From assembly GCA_963736285.1 (NCBI GenBank), contig CAVTOA010000003.1, positions 1,364,001 to 1,428,000 of the forward strand: a stretch of 64,000 bases of DNA. Reading direction: 5' to 3'. A program made the translations under genes and the position numbers. Shown piece after piece: positions 42,866 through 53,197 of this stretch; the first letter of the stretch is position 1; each line of letters opens with the position of its first letter. This stretch comes from CAVTOA01 sp963736285. Its GTDB lineage: Bacteria; Actinomycetota; Actinomycetes; Mycobacteriales; QHCE01. The notes beneath the pieces are model-generated. The model did not search any database, had not been told where the DNA came from, and saw only the letters and a program-made list of their open reading frames with translations.

Positions 42866-45800
42866 TCAGCGGAAATCTCGGGAGCGACCGGCTCCGGGTA
42901 CGGCCAGGGCTTGAATTCCGTCCGCGTGCAGATTGAGGGTGCCGTCCGCTTTTTCTAGCCGTCCACGGAGGACGACCCCTTGCGCCGTTCGGGCAATGGT
43001 GCGGCACCGGGTCCAGAATCCGGGGGAACAGATGACATTGAGCATGCCGGTTTCGTCTTCCAGATTTAAAAATGTGATGCCGCCCGCGGTTTCTGGTCTT
43101 TGCCGGTGCGTGATCAGGCCAGCCACGCGGACTCGGGTACGGGGCTTGACGGTGGCGAGGCTGGCGATACGCAGCACGTCGGCTTCAAGATGGGGACGCG
43201 CATGGCTCATGGGGTGACTGTCGGGTGTGATGCCGGTGGCCCAGATGTCGGCTTGCATCTCCTGCACCGCAGGTGCTTGCGGTAAGGGCGGAGTGGCGAA
43301 CTGCTCGGCGAGGCCCGGCAACATGTCGGGATTGGCGTAGTCGGCCACACCGCCAGCGCGCCAGATAGCTGTGCGTCGCGCGGTGTCAAAGCAAGAAAAA
43401 ACTCCAGCGGTAGCAAGGTTTTCTAGCTGGGCGCTGCTTAGATTTACCCGTCCGGCGAGGTCGGTGATGCTGTGGTAGGGGCCGTTCTGGTCGCGTTCAG
43501 CAACGATCCGACTGGCGAGGTCCGCGCCAAGCCCGCGCACCGACCCCAGACCCAACCGGATCGCTGCCTTGCCGTCACTGGAGTCGTCCTGTTCCAGGCA
43601 TGCGCCGCTATTGGAGTTATTGATATGGGGTCGATGGCAGGTGATGTTGTGTCGGCGAGCGTCTGCGATGAGACTATTAGGACTGTAAAAACCCATGGGC
43701 TGGGCGTTGAGTAAACCGGCATAGAAGGCGGCGGGGTAATAAAGCTTGAGCCACGCGCTGGAATAGACGATAAACGCGAACGAGATGGCATGGGATTCGG
43801 GAAAACCAAAGGCGGCAAACCCTTCCAGCCCCGCCCATACTTGGTCGGCCGTCGCACCGGTAATGCCGGCACTGGCCATGCCTTGATAAAGCCGATCGCG
43901 CAGTGTGGCCATCCGAGCCGCTGACCGTTTGGAGCCCATGGCGCGGCGGAGTTGGTCGGCCTCGGCGGCGCTGAACCCGGCGGCATCGATAACCATCTGC
44001 ATCATCTGCTCTTGAAACAACGGCACACCCAATGTTTTACAGAGCGCCTTCTCTAGCTGCGGATGGATCTCTGGACGTTTACGCCGTGGCCAGAAATTCC
44101 TTCCGTCGTTTCAAATATGGATTAACGGAACCTCCTTGAATCGGGCCAGGGCGAATCAACGCGATTTCGATCGCGAGGTCGTGAAACGTACGTGGCTGCA
44201 TGCGAGGCAACGTCTGTATTTGCGCTCGCGATTCCACTTGGAACAGTCCGACGGCATCGGCGCGGCACAGCAGGTCATATACCGCTGGGTCGGCTTTATC
44301 CAGCGCGGCAAGGTCGATGTTTATGCCGTGGAATTGGGTGATCAAGCCGGTGCTGTAGTCGATCGCCGACAACATGCCCAAACCGAGAAGGTCGAACTTG
44401 ACCAAACCCGCATAGGCACAGTCGTCTTTGTCCCATTGCAGAATGGAGCGATTTTCCATCCGGGCCCACTCAACCGGGCATGTCTCTACCAGCGGCCGAT
44501 CGGCCAGCACCATGCCACCGGGATGAATCCCCAAATGTCGTGGCGCACCCAGGAGTTGATTCGCGATATCCAGCACCGCCGCTGGCGCGGTGTCAGCGGC
44601 GATAAGGCCACCCCAGCGGTCAAGATCTTTAGACCACGCATCCGCTTGACCAGGGGAGTAGCCCAGCGCGCGGGCAGCATCTCGCACCGCGAGTTTGGGA
44701 CGGTAGCTAATGACGTTGGCTACCAACGCGGCGCGATCCCGGCCATAATGGTGGTAGACGAACTGAATGACCTCCTCTCGTCGGTCGGAGGCGATGTCGA
44801 GATCGATATCCGGGTAGCCGTCGCGTTCGGGGGAGAGGAACCGTTCAAAAAGCAGCTTGTATTCGACAGCGTCCACTTTGGTGATATCTAAGGCGAAACA
44901 CACCGCGCTGTTGGCGGCCGATCCGCGCCCCTGACACAAAATGCCTTGCTGTCGACAAAACCGCACAATGTGTTGCACGATCAAGAAATAGCCCGCGAAA
45001 CCAAGTTGTTCAATGATGGCGAGTTCGCGATCGATCTGAGCGTAGGCCCGCTTCGCCTTCTCCGTTATTGGTGGGCCATAGCGTTGTTGGGCACCAGCGT
45101 AGGTTTCTTCTCGCAGCCAACTATCGAGCGTGTGGCCAGCGGGCACCGGAAACCGTGGAAGCCGAGGAGCTATCAGCGTCAGCTCGAATGCGGACTGTTT
45201 TCCGAGGTCGGCAGCGTATTCGACCGCACCTGGCCAGCGGCGAAACCAGTACGCCATCTCTTGTGGGCTGCGCAGATAGGCGGTGCCGGCGGCGGGCAGC
45301 CAGCCATCTATCTCGTCCAAACTGGTGCGTGCCCTGATCGCGGCTACCGTGGTGGCGAGGCGGAATTGTTCCGGGATGGCGTAGTGCACATTGTTTGTGG
45401 CCACCACCGGCAGTCGGTATTGGGCTGCCAGCTCGGCGAGCGCATCGTTGATGGCGGTATCGGTGGGACGGTTATGGAACGTGAGTTCCACGGCGATGTT
45501 GGCCTGGCCAAATGCGTGTATCAACTCTTCGAGTGCGGTGGCGGCTGCGTCTATGCCCTGTTGTTCTAGGGCTCGACGAACAGCTCCTTTACGGCACCCA
45601 GTGAGCACCTGCCATGACTCGTGGGCGGTCTCCGCTAGCTCTTCGAGGCGGTATTGAGGGAGTCCTTTGTGGCCGCCGCGCATATGAGCTGCACTCACCG
45701 CTCGGGACAGGCGTCGGTATCCGTCTGGGTTTTTAGCTAGTACCACCAGGTGATCGCCGGCGGGGTCAGGAGAATCGGTACGGGCGCACGTCAGCCCCAG

Positions 45801-46007
45801 ATTAAGTTCGGCACCGAACACAGTGGACAGACCAACCTCGCCGGCCGCCTCCGCGAACCGTGCCGCGCCGTACAAACCGTCATGGTCGGTGATAGCCAAT
45901 GCGGACAACCCCAGCTCTGCGGCGGTGGCAACGAGGAGCTCTGGGCTAGAGACGCCGTCCAAAAAGGAATAATAGGAATGGCAGTGCAGCTCGGCATAGC
46001 TAGTCAT
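42866..46007 (-). pseudogene. dnaE2: error-prone DNA polymerase DnaE2, one frameshift
   Basis: Homologue of the damage-inducible C-family polymerase. The first part (46007-44079) has the PHP domain (YAELHCHSYYSFLDG, ITDHDGLYG), and the catalytic region with PDIDLDIASDRREEVI. One extra base near 44100 (AAGGAA on the gene strand) gives an early stop. Dropping it yields NFWPRRKRPEIHPQLEKALC and LGVPLFQEQMMQMVIDAAGF, then the little-finger, helix-hairpin-helix and OB domains to SRDFR at 42866. Restored length is about 1,046 residues, normal for the family. Third gene of the SOS mutasome; overlaps imuB by 8 bp. Confidence 0.88.
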
Positions 46008-47574
46008 AACTGCCTACTAGCCACCAGCTGCTGTTGCGGTAAAACAACAACAGCCCCGATTCAATGGTGCTGTTACTGGTTTTCGTTGTGGCAACAGTGA
46101 GTTGAAGCCAGGCACCAGAGATGCGTTTGTTTGGAGAGGGGTCCCACCAGTGCTCCTGAAACGGCCATGGTCCAGCCCAGCCAGTCACTATTCCCAGTGA
46201 GTATCCGCATTGGACAAGCTGGACCGGAGGCGCGGACATGAGCTGTCGAGCTGTGACATATACCGGCCGTGCTCGGCGATCGTAGAGCCGCACCGGGTCA
46301 GGGCTGGGCAATGTGGTGATGGGTGCGGCAATATGGTCTGGCCACGGCAACGCGAGATTGTGGTCGGCTGGTGCTTGGTCACGCCACGGTGCGTGTTGTG
46401 CTTGGTTGTGAGGTAGCCGACCACCAGCAGAAACAGCCGTGGTCACGGCGGCGATGCCAAGCAGATCCTGCACCTGATCGGCGGAGTGCCGCGCGCGCGA
46501 ACGGGTGCTGCCAGTACTGCCCCATAGTCCTAATTGGAGGCTGTCTGCCGGGGCGACGTGCTCGGCGATTAAACTCATCGTGACGATGCCAGACGTGGGT
46601 CTACCGCGAGGCGCGGTCAGCCACGCCTCGAGCTGCCATCGCAGCCGGGCCGCGATGTCGGCAAACCCGAAGATGGTGTCGGCCCGCCACGCTCGCGAGA
46701 GTACGTCGCTGGTGGCGGTGGTGGCGTCGATGCGCAGTACGGTGCAGGTCAGTCCGCGATCGGCAAGGCGGCCGCAGAAGCGCTCGGCGGCGCTGTGGAT
46801 GGCGGCTGTCGCATGCTGAATGCGCGAGGCCGGTGGATCTAGTTCTATGCGTTCCTCGATGTCCCGTGCCGGAGAGCCCCCCAGCACCGGTGCTTCCTGA
46901 AGGCCGCAGGCGAGTCGAAAGGCGACGGCGCCATCGACACCAAACCGAGAGGTGACCGCTCGATGGCCGAGTGCGGCGAGAGCTCCCAGAGTGGTGATTC
47001 CGCATCGACGCAGCACGCTTACCAGCGACGGCTGCCCCAGAACCGACACGTCTACCGCGGCCAGAAATTCCTTAGTGCCACCCACCGGAACGATCGCCGG
47101 TCGTGCCGCGGCCAATGCTGCCGCGAACATGCCCTCGGCGAAGCCCACGAATGCCTCCCGTCCGCTAGTAGCACCGATGTGGTCGGTGAGCCGGTTGGCC
47201 AGGGCTTCTTCGCTGCCGACATAGCGCACCGGGCCGGCGGCGACGAACACACATAGGCCAGGTCGGACGATATGGATACCAGCTACGAGGTCTTCGATCG
47301 CAGCTATGACGAGCTCGAACAGGCGGGTATCTCGACCGGTGTCGGCGGCGAGCAACACAATCTCCGGACAGGCGGCCTGCGCATCACGTTGCCGCATCCC
47401 CACCCGGACCCCACACGCGCGTGCCGCCGGAGAGGTAGCGACCACGCGCCGGGCATGCAGCACTACTGCTGGAGCGGTGGGAGAAATATCGGCCTCCACA
47501 AGCCCCGCGACGACTGGCCAATCTGGACACAGCACCGCACCGGTGCGCGGCGGAAGTTCGCTATGGTCGGCCAT
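46000..47574 (-). CDS. imuB: ImuB, Y-family-like mutasome protein
   Basis: 524 residues, Y-family polymerase fold without polymerase residues; it links ImuA' and DnaE2 to the beta clamp. LCPDWPVVAGLVEADI at the N-terminus lacks the acidic metal ligands of active Y-polymerases. The C-terminal region (LQLGLWG around residue 370) is a clamp-binding-like QxxLW motif. ATG at 47574 is preferred to the TTG at 47577. Overlaps imuA' by 14 bp. Confidence 0.92.
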   Translation of the reverse strand: MADHSELPPRTGAVLCPDWPVVAGLVEADISPTAPAVVLHARRVVATSPAARACGVRVGMRQRDAQAACPEIVLLAADTGRDTRLFELVIAAIEDLVAGIHIVRPGLCVFVAAGPVRYVGSEEALANRLTDHIGATSGREAFVGFAEGMFAAALAAARPAIVPVGGTKEFLAAVDVSVLGQPSLVSVLRRCGITTLGALAALGHRAVTSRFGVDGAVAFRLACGLQEAPVLGGSPARDIEERIELDPPASRIQHATAAIHSAAERFCGRLADRGLTCTVLRIDATTATSDVLSRAWRADTIFGFADIAARLRWQLEAWLTAPRGRPTSGIVTMSLIAEHVAPADSLQLGLWGSTGSTRSRARHSADQVQDLLGIAAVTTAVSAGGRLPHNQAQHAPWRDQAPADHNLALPWPDHIAAPITTLPSPDPVRLYDRRARPVYVTARQLMSAPPVQLVQCGYSLGIVTGWAGPWPFQEHWWDPSPNKRISGAWLQLTVATTKTSNSTIESGLLLFYRNSSWWLVGSYD

Positions 47575-48178
47575 CAACGCCCACCGTCATCCGAGCTTGG
47601 CGTGGCCTCGGCACGCGTCGTCCCGAGGAATGTAGCTGGACGGTGCGGGACGTTAATTGACCGTAGCCGTCAGCTAGCCCTGACCATGCTGATCCTGTTA
47701 GTTCCCACTGAACGTCGGCGCTGGGCCAGCTACCTGTTCCCAGCAGCACGGTGCCACTTTGACGGGCCCGAGCCGCTAGTTTTCGCAGTGAGACCGCTGA
47801 CAGTCGGCTTGGTTCCCCCAGTACCACCAGATCCACGCCGCCTATGAGCGTGGCGGCCGCGGCTGCCATCTGTGCGCCTGTGGCGACAAATACGCAGTGC
47901 GCTAAATCCACCCCTGCACGCGCGGCGGCAGTCGCGGACAGTGCGGGCACATCGAGAACCGCGCACCACAACCCCGCGCGGGTGACTTCGGCCATCACCA
48001 TGGCCACCACGGCCAGCGAGCCCACCACGTTCACCGTGGAGCCCCGGCGAATTCCGCCACCTTCGAGTAGCGGTGTCATATGTGACGGAAGGGGCAGCAG
48101 GCCTTCCAGACTGGACCGCACGGTTGAGGCGGGTCTCACGCCTAGACGCTTTGCAAGATCCGACACCAGGGTAGTCAT
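47561..48178 (-). CDS. imuA': ImuA', RecA-like mutasome accessory protein
   Basis: 205 residues. Degenerate RecA-fold protein: GGGIRRGSTVNVVGSLAVVA in place of a Walker A, VDLVVLGEPSRL. First gene of imuA'-imuB-dnaE2. The frame extends to ATG 48190, but that ATG lies inside the LexA box; ATG 48178 (MTTLVSDLAKRLG) is the more likely start. Confidence 0.88.
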   Translation of the reverse strand: MTTLVSDLAKRLGVRPASTVRSSLEGLLPLPSHMTPLLEGGGIRRGSTVNVVGSLAVVAMVMAEVTRAGLWCAVLDVPALSATAAARAGVDLAHCVFVATGAQMAAAAATLIGGVDLVVLGEPSRLSAVSLRKLAARARQSGTVLLGTGSWPSADVQWELTGSAWSGLADGYGQLTSRTVQLHSSGRRVPRPRQARMTVGVDGRP

Positions 48179-48182
48179 AGAG

Positions 48183-48198
48183 TCGAACATATGTTCGA
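48183..48198 (-). promoter_or_regulatory. LexA (SOS) box of the mutasome operon
   Basis: TCGAACATATGTTCGA is a perfect palindrome and matches the mycobacterial SOS consensus TCGAAC-N4-GTTCGA exactly. It sits five to twenty bases before the chosen imuA' start, where LexA would block transcription. Confidence 0.95.
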
Positions 48199-48263
48199 AT
48201 AGCTGACAAGGTCAAGTCGGAAGTGCAGGTCAGCGCCTTATGCCCGCATCTGTACGGCTCCGT

Positions 48264-48440
48264 CTAGGCGTGACGAGTCGCCATGACCGCGTCCGCGAAG
48301 TCAATGCTCGCGACCCCGCTTACCCCTAGAGCGGTAGCAACCGCTCTAGGGGAGACCGATGCGAGACCTCCAGTACGGTCGTTGGCTTCAGTGCTCTCGG
48401 TGAGCTGCTCTAGGCACGCGGCCATGACTCTCGTCACCAT
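48264..48440 (-). CDS. possible small protein upstream of imuA'
   Basis: A 58-codon frame from ATG 48440: MVTRVMAACLEQLTESTEAN, GLASVSPRAVATALG, then VSGVASIDFADAVMATRHA. GGAGGTGAGGTG lies just upstream, a good ribosome-binding region. A 13-bp hairpin is embedded in it. Its composition is protein-like and it ends 74 bp before the mutasome's LexA box. No homologue known to me. Confidence 0.4.
   Translation of the reverse strand: MVTRVMAACLEQLTESTEANDRTGGLASVSPRAVATALGVSGVASIDFADAVMATRHA
48323..48352. repeat. 13-bp perfect inverted repeat
   Basis: CCCCTAGAGCGGT (48323-48335) and ACCGCTCTAGGGG (48340-48352) with loop AGCA. No T-run. It lies inside the small frame 48264-48440 and could be a terminator, an RNA structure or an operator. 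Confidence 0.5.
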
Positions 48441-48508
48441 CGCTACACCTCACCTCCAGCTGCGCCAAACATGTGGGCCAGCGGGGAGTAAGTAGTACGT
48501 GACAGCTG

Positions 48509-49612
48509 CTACCCGGCGCGGAGCTGCGTCGCGAGAGGGCAACCAAAGGGGTCGCGGCCCGCTAGACCAACATTATTGAGATATTTGAGAATGATCTTGT
48601 ACGAGTCAAAAAGACCCTTCTCCGTGTACGCAATTCCGTGTGTCTGGCAAATGTGCCGCACAAGTGGCTGTACTCGCCGCAGATTGGGGCGCGGCATGCT
48701 CGGGAATAGATGGTGCTCAATTTGATAGTTCAGACCGCCCAGCGCGAAATGGATAAACCAGCCTCCCCTGACGTTGCGCGACATGAGCACTTGTCGACGC
48801 AGGAAATCGATTTTCAAGCTCGGCGGAACGATCGGCATACCCATATGGTTCGGCGTGAATGCGCCGCCCATGTATAGGCCGTACAGTCCAAGTTGGACAC
48901 AGAGGAACACTGCCGCTTTAACGGGCGACATCACCAACAACAAAATCGTGACATAGCCCGCTAGACGGAAAATGAGCAGCATCATCTCCGACCATCGGTA
49001 CTTCATGGGTTCGCGACGGAAGACACGCAGGAGGCTGACGGCGTGCAGCTGAATGCCCTCTAGGAGCAGCAGAGGGAAGAAAAAATATCCTTGCCGATCG
49101 GCGAGAAACGCTCCGATGCCGCGCTTTTCTGCCCGGGCATACGGCGTGAAGGTAACGATATTGGAGACGATGTCGGGGTCTTTCCCCTCCTTATTGGGGT
49201 TGCTGTGGTGCTTAGTGTGTTTGTTTTGCCACCATCCATAGCTCAAACCGCCAAACAAGGTGCCCAAAATGAGGCCCGCTCGTTCGTTGGCGGGGCCAGA
49301 TTGGAAGATTTGGCGATGAGCGGCGTCATGCCCGAGGAATGCGAATTGAGCGAATACCACGGCGAGGAGCCCGGCGAAGATGAGCTGGAACCAAGAATTT
49401 CCCAGGAGGATTACGCCGACTCCGATGCCGGCGAACGTGAGCACCGTCAGGGACATCTTCGCCCAGTAATAGCCGTACCGCCGGCGCAGTAGGCCAGACT
49501 CTTTTACTCGCTGAGATAGCTGGGTGTAGTGGTTGGTGTAGACGTCTTGGATTGTCGTCCCGCGGTTTGTCCGAGAGGGCGTTTTCTCCGGGATGGGTGT
49601 TTGGATGGTCAT
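48509..49612 (-). CDS. membrane fatty acid desaturase (DesA3-like)
   Basis: 367 residues from ATG 49612. Three histidine boxes hold the di-iron site: HDAAHRQ, HTKHHSNPNKEGKDPD and QIEHHLFPSMPR. Four to six membrane helices. Linoleoyl/stearoyl-CoA desaturase group as in mycobacterial DesA3, introducing a double bond in membrane or storage lipids. The in-frame extension to 49684 lacks support. It usually needs a partner oxidoreductase, which is not nearby. Confidence 0.9.
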   Translation of the reverse strand: MTIQTPIPEKTPSRTNRGTTIQDVYTNHYTQLSQRVKESGLLRRRYGYYWAKMSLTVLTFAGIGVGVILLGNSWFQLIFAGLLAVVFAQFAFLGHDAAHRQIFQSGPANERAGLILGTLFGGLSYGWWQNKHTKHHSNPNKEGKDPDIVSNIVTFTPYARAEKRGIGAFLADRQGYFFFPLLLLEGIQLHAVSLLRVFRREPMKYRWSEMMLLIFRLAGYVTILLLVMSPVKAAVFLCVQLGLYGLYMGGAFTPNHMGMPIVPPSLKIDFLRRQVLMSRNVRGGWFIHFALGGLNYQIEHHLFPSMPRPNLRRVQPLVRHICQTHGIAYTEKGLFDSYKIILKYLNNVGLAGRDPFGCPLATQLRAG

Positions 49613-49861
49613 CTCGGCTGCCCCTTGGCTCGTATGGGTCGGACTGCAAAGTGTCTGACCGCAAAGTGTCGAGGTCTGGCACACCGCTTTCCACCATCGT
49701 ACGGGCGGCGATTATCCACGAAAACTCCCTGAGTTTGGGTACATTACGGTGTCTGTGCCAGAAGATCACAAAGGGTCTGCTTACCGTTGAGTTATTCCCA
49801 TTATCCCGGTAGGGAATGTTTTCGAGGGTGTCGCTCCCTTTTAGCCAAAGGTGGCTAAATG

Positions 49862-49906
49862 CGGTGGAGCAGACGCGACCTCTTACAGAACGCATCTGCT
49901 CCACCG
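49862..49906 (-). terminator. hairpin behind the GH65 gene
   Basis: CGGTGGAGCAGA (49862-49873) and TCTGCTCCACCG (49895-49906) pair perfectly over a 21-nt loop, 18 bases past the GH65 stop. In the rest of the gap 49613-49861 I see only ordinary intergenic sequence, which should include the desaturase promoter. Confidence 0.6.
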
Positions 49907-49923
49907 TAGTCCAACCTGGATGT

Positions 49924-52278
49924 CTATTCCGACAGTTGCAGCCCGCGTTCGACGGGAGCAAGTCCTGCGGGTTGGCTCGGGCGCGGTGCTGCGGGTGGAG
50001 TAATAACAGGTCTTTCCACTGGTTCATCGGCCACCTTCAGCGGTTCACCGTAGTGCAGCAGCGACATGGATGAGCCTTCGAGCAACCGATAGGTGACGGT
50101 GTCGGGATTAACCGTCACCGCTATCCGCCGTCCGCGGTAACGCATGCGGAAATTAAGACGAGTGATCCCGCTGGGTAGGTGCGGCGCGAAGGAAAGCTCC
50201 CCGTCGCGCGTCCGCATTCCGCCGAAACCGCCGACGATAGCCATCCACGCTCCGGCTTGTGCGGCGATGTGCAGGCCGTCACCGGTGTTGTCGGCGAGAT
50301 CGCGGAGGTCCACCAGGGCGGTCTCACCTAGATAGTCGTGCGCCAACTCCAACTGCCCGACCTCGGCTGCGATAACCGCTTGTGTCGCCGCCGACAAGGA
50401 AGAATCACGCACCGTGATTTCTTCGTAGTAGGCGAAGTTGCGCACTTTTTCGTCGTGGGTGAACGCATCGCCCCGCAAGTGCATGGCGAGCACTAGGTCA
50501 GCTTGCTTGACTACCTGCTTGCGATAGAGCTCGAAGTAGGGGTAGTTCAACAGCAACGGGTAGTTCTCGCGCGGGGTGTTCTCAAAGTCCCATCGTGCGT
50601 AGTTCGTGAATTCCTCGCTCTGGGGGTGAACTCCGAGTCGTTTGTCATACGGAATGAACATGTCGGTGGCGGCATCGCGCCACGCGGCAGTCTCTTCGAG
50701 GTTGACTCCGAGCGCCGCCGATTCTTCTGGGTAGCGAGCGCAAACGTCGGCTGCGGCACGGAAATTCAACTGCGCCATGAGGTTGGTGTAGACGTTGTTG
50801 TTCGCCAGGGCGCTGTACTCGTCCGGGCCGGTCACACCGTCGATTCGGAAACGCCCCTGGGCGTCATGATGACCCAAGCTTTGCCATAGCCGTGCCGTCT
50901 GCACCAGCAACTCCAACCCCACTTCGCGTTCGAAGTCGGTGTCGTTTGTGGCGTCGACATAGCGCACCACCGCGTCGGCGATGTCAGCGTTGATGTGGAA
51001 CGCGGCGGTGCCGGCCGGCCAATAGCCCGAGCACTCTTCGCCGTCGATAGTGCGCCACGGGAAGGCGGCACCCTTAAGACCCAGCTGTTTGGCGCGCTCA
51101 ATAGCGATGGGCAACGTGGAGTGACGCCAGCGCAATGCGTCGGCGGCGGCGTCGGGTTGGGTATAGCTGAGTATGGGAAGGACGAACGTCTCGGAATCCC
51201 AGAAGGTATGACCATCGTACCCAGGACCGGTCAGCCCTTTGGCGCCGATGGGCCGTTTCTCGCCTCGTGCCGCTGCTTGCAAAATGTGGAACAGCGCAAA
51301 CCGGACCGCTTGCTGTACTTCTGGGTCGCCGTCGATCTCGACATCAGCACCTGCCCAAAAGTCGTCAAGGTATGCCCGCTGCTCTGCCAACAGGCCTTCC
51401 CAGCCGGTCAACCTGGCGGCTGCGAGCGCCGCAACGACCTGATCGTGCAGCGCTGGACGCGAGCGCTGACTAGACCAGCCGTAGGCGACAAACTTGATGA
51501 TGCGTAGCTTCTCGCCTGGTTGCAGCCGGGTAGCCACCGTGACCCGACCAATGTCGGGCAGGCTCTCGGTCTCGATATTGGTCTTTTCTGGCCCCTCGAA
51601 CAGGTGCTGCATCCCGGCTGCGACCCGCAGTTTGCTGTGCTTGGTCTTGTGAACCAACACCACCCCCGGATCGATGACCAGGTTTTCTTCGCTCACCAAA
51701 GGCGATTCAAGGCGGGCTGCCACCCGGGGGTCTTTCCGTGTGTGCGGCAATGACTCGTTGGCGATGAGCTCGGACTGCAGCACGATGCGCAATGGGCGGT
51801 CTACCGCCTCAACCTCGTAACAGACCGCAGCGATCGCCCGTTGGGTAAGTGACACCAACCGAGTGGTTTGGATCTTGACCGGATCGCCTACCGGTGAAGT
51901 CCAGGACACCTTACGCGTAAGCGTGCCAGCACGCATATCGAGCACGCGTTCGTGTTCAGACAGAGTGCCGTAGCGGACGTCGAACGGTTCGTCGTTGACG
52001 AGCAGCCGGATGAGTTTGCCATTGGTGACGTTGATGACCGTCTGGCCGGACTCGGGATAACCGTAACCCGCTTCGGCGTGGGGCAGAGGTCGCAGCTCGA
52101 AGACGGAATTGAGGTAGCTACCAGGGGTACCGTATGGCTCGCCCTCGTCGAGGTTTCCACGCAAGCCGATGTGGCCGTTGGAAAGAGCGAATACCGATTC
52201 GCTCTGCGCTAACGCATCGATGTCCAAATGGGACTCTCGAACACGCCACGGCTCCACTGAGTATGGCGACTCGGGCAT
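49924..52278 (-). CDS. glycoside hydrolase family 65 phosphorylase (Rv3401-like)
   Basis: 784 residues. N-terminal beta-sandwich (VFALSNGHIGLRGNLDEGEP), linker, and (alpha/alpha)6 barrel with GHTFWDSETFVLPIL, WRTIDGEECSGYWPAGTAAF and the catalytic acid Glu in DGVTGPDEYSAL. Members phosphorolyse trehalose, maltose or kojibiose to beta-glucose 1-phosphate. Its start overlaps the stop of the HAD gene (TAATG), whose product would isomerise that sugar phosphate. Confidence 0.92.
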   Translation of the reverse strand: MPESPYSVEPWRVRESHLDIDALAQSESVFALSNGHIGLRGNLDEGEPYGTPGSYLNSVFELRPLPHAEAGYGYPESGQTVINVTNGKLIRLLVNDEPFDVRYGTLSEHERVLDMRAGTLTRKVSWTSPVGDPVKIQTTRLVSLTQRAIAAVCYEVEAVDRPLRIVLQSELIANESLPHTRKDPRVAARLESPLVSEENLVIDPGVVLVHKTKHSKLRVAAGMQHLFEGPEKTNIETESLPDIGRVTVATRLQPGEKLRIIKFVAYGWSSQRSRPALHDQVVAALAAARLTGWEGLLAEQRAYLDDFWAGADVEIDGDPEVQQAVRFALFHILQAAARGEKRPIGAKGLTGPGYDGHTFWDSETFVLPILSYTQPDAAADALRWRHSTLPIAIERAKQLGLKGAAFPWRTIDGEECSGYWPAGTAAFHINADIADAVVRYVDATNDTDFEREVGLELLVQTARLWQSLGHHDAQGRFRIDGVTGPDEYSALANNNVYTNLMAQLNFRAAADVCARYPEESAALGVNLEETAAWRDAATDMFIPYDKRLGVHPQSEEFTNYARWDFENTPRENYPLLLNYPYFELYRKQVVKQADLVLAMHLRGDAFTHDEKVRNFAYYEEITVRDSSLSAATQAVIAAEVGQLELAHDYLGETALVDLRDLADNTGDGLHIAAQAGAWMAIVGGFGGMRTRDGELSFAPHLPSGITRLNFRMRYRGRRIAVTVNPDTVTYRLLEGSSMSLLHYGEPLKVADEPVERPVITPPAAPRPSQPAGLAPVERGLQLSE

Positions 52279-53018
52279 TACGCTTCCTCCAGTAGTTCGT
52301 CCAGGTCACGAACCACGAGGTTCGCGCCATTGTTCTTGAGTGCTTCGCCCTGACCTACCCGGTCTACACCGACAACGACGGCGAAATGTCCGGCCTGTCC
52401 AGCGCGAACACCTGCCAGTGCATCTTCGAACACCGCCGCATGAGCTGGTTCGACTCCCAGGGCGCGTGCGCCCGCGAGAAATGTGTCGGGTGCTGGCTTG
52501 CCAGCGAGGCTCTGCTCCTTCGCGGTAATGCCGTCGACACGCGTGTCAAACAGCTCGGTGAGATTTGCTACTGCTAGCACTTGCTGGGCGTTGGCGCTGG
52601 ATGTCACGAGTGCGGTCCGGAGCCCCGCTTTTTTTACGGCCCGGATGTAGCGCACTGATCCGTCAAAGACTTTGACACCACCCTCATCGATTTTCTTGAG
52701 CACCAGCTCGTTCTTCCGATTGCTGAGCCCCTGCACTGTGAGCGCGTCGACGGGATCGTTGGGTGCGCCCTCAGGGAGGGTGATGCCACGCGAGGTAAGG
52801 AACGAGCGGGTCCCATCTGCCCGCGGCTTACCGTCAACGTAAGTGTCGTAATCAGTCTGCGTGAATGGTACGAACGGCTTGTCTGTGTGCGCTGATTGTG
52901 CTTTGAGAAACTCGTCGAACATCTGTTTCCACGCAGCACTGTGTACGGCGGCGGTGTCAGTCACCACTCCATCCAGGTCAAACAGGCATGCCTGCACGCT
53001 GGCGGGTAGTCCTAGCAT
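52278..53018 (-). CDS. HAD-family beta-phosphoglucomutase-like protein (Rv3400-like)
   Basis: 246 residues. FDLDGVVTDT holds the nucleophile and acid-base Asp pair, VTSSANAQQ the Thr/Ser motif, and GKPAPDTF plus VFEDALAGVRAG the Lys and Asp motifs. Cap helices follow the first motif, as in beta-phosphoglucomutases. ATG at 53018 has AGGAGAG upstream; the extension to 53075 is rejected. It makes glucose 6-phosphate from the product of the GH65 phosphorylase. Confidence 0.9.
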   Translation of the reverse strand: MLGLPASVQACLFDLDGVVTDTAAVHSAAWKQMFDEFLKAQSAHTDKPFVPFTQTDYDTYVDGKPRADGTRSFLTSRGITLPEGAPNDPVDALTVQGLSNRKNELVLKKIDEGGVKVFDGSVRYIRAVKKAGLRTALVTSSANAQQVLAVANLTELFDTRVDGITAKEQSLAGKPAPDTFLAGARALGVEPAHAAVFEDALAGVRAGQAGHFAVVVGVDRVGQGEALKNNGANLVVRDLDELLEEA

Positions 53019-53197
53019 TTTCTCTCCTGAGGTGCGTGTACTCGCAGCGACGGAAGCGAGCGCCAACGGAGGCATGGGTTCAAGCCGGACACTGTTGTCC
53101 GAAGTGGCGGTTAGGCTAGCTCGTGCCTAGCGAAAGCACGTAGCCGGGCCACGATATCGAGACGATTATCGCCTCCGCTGTCCACTATTTCTTGGAC

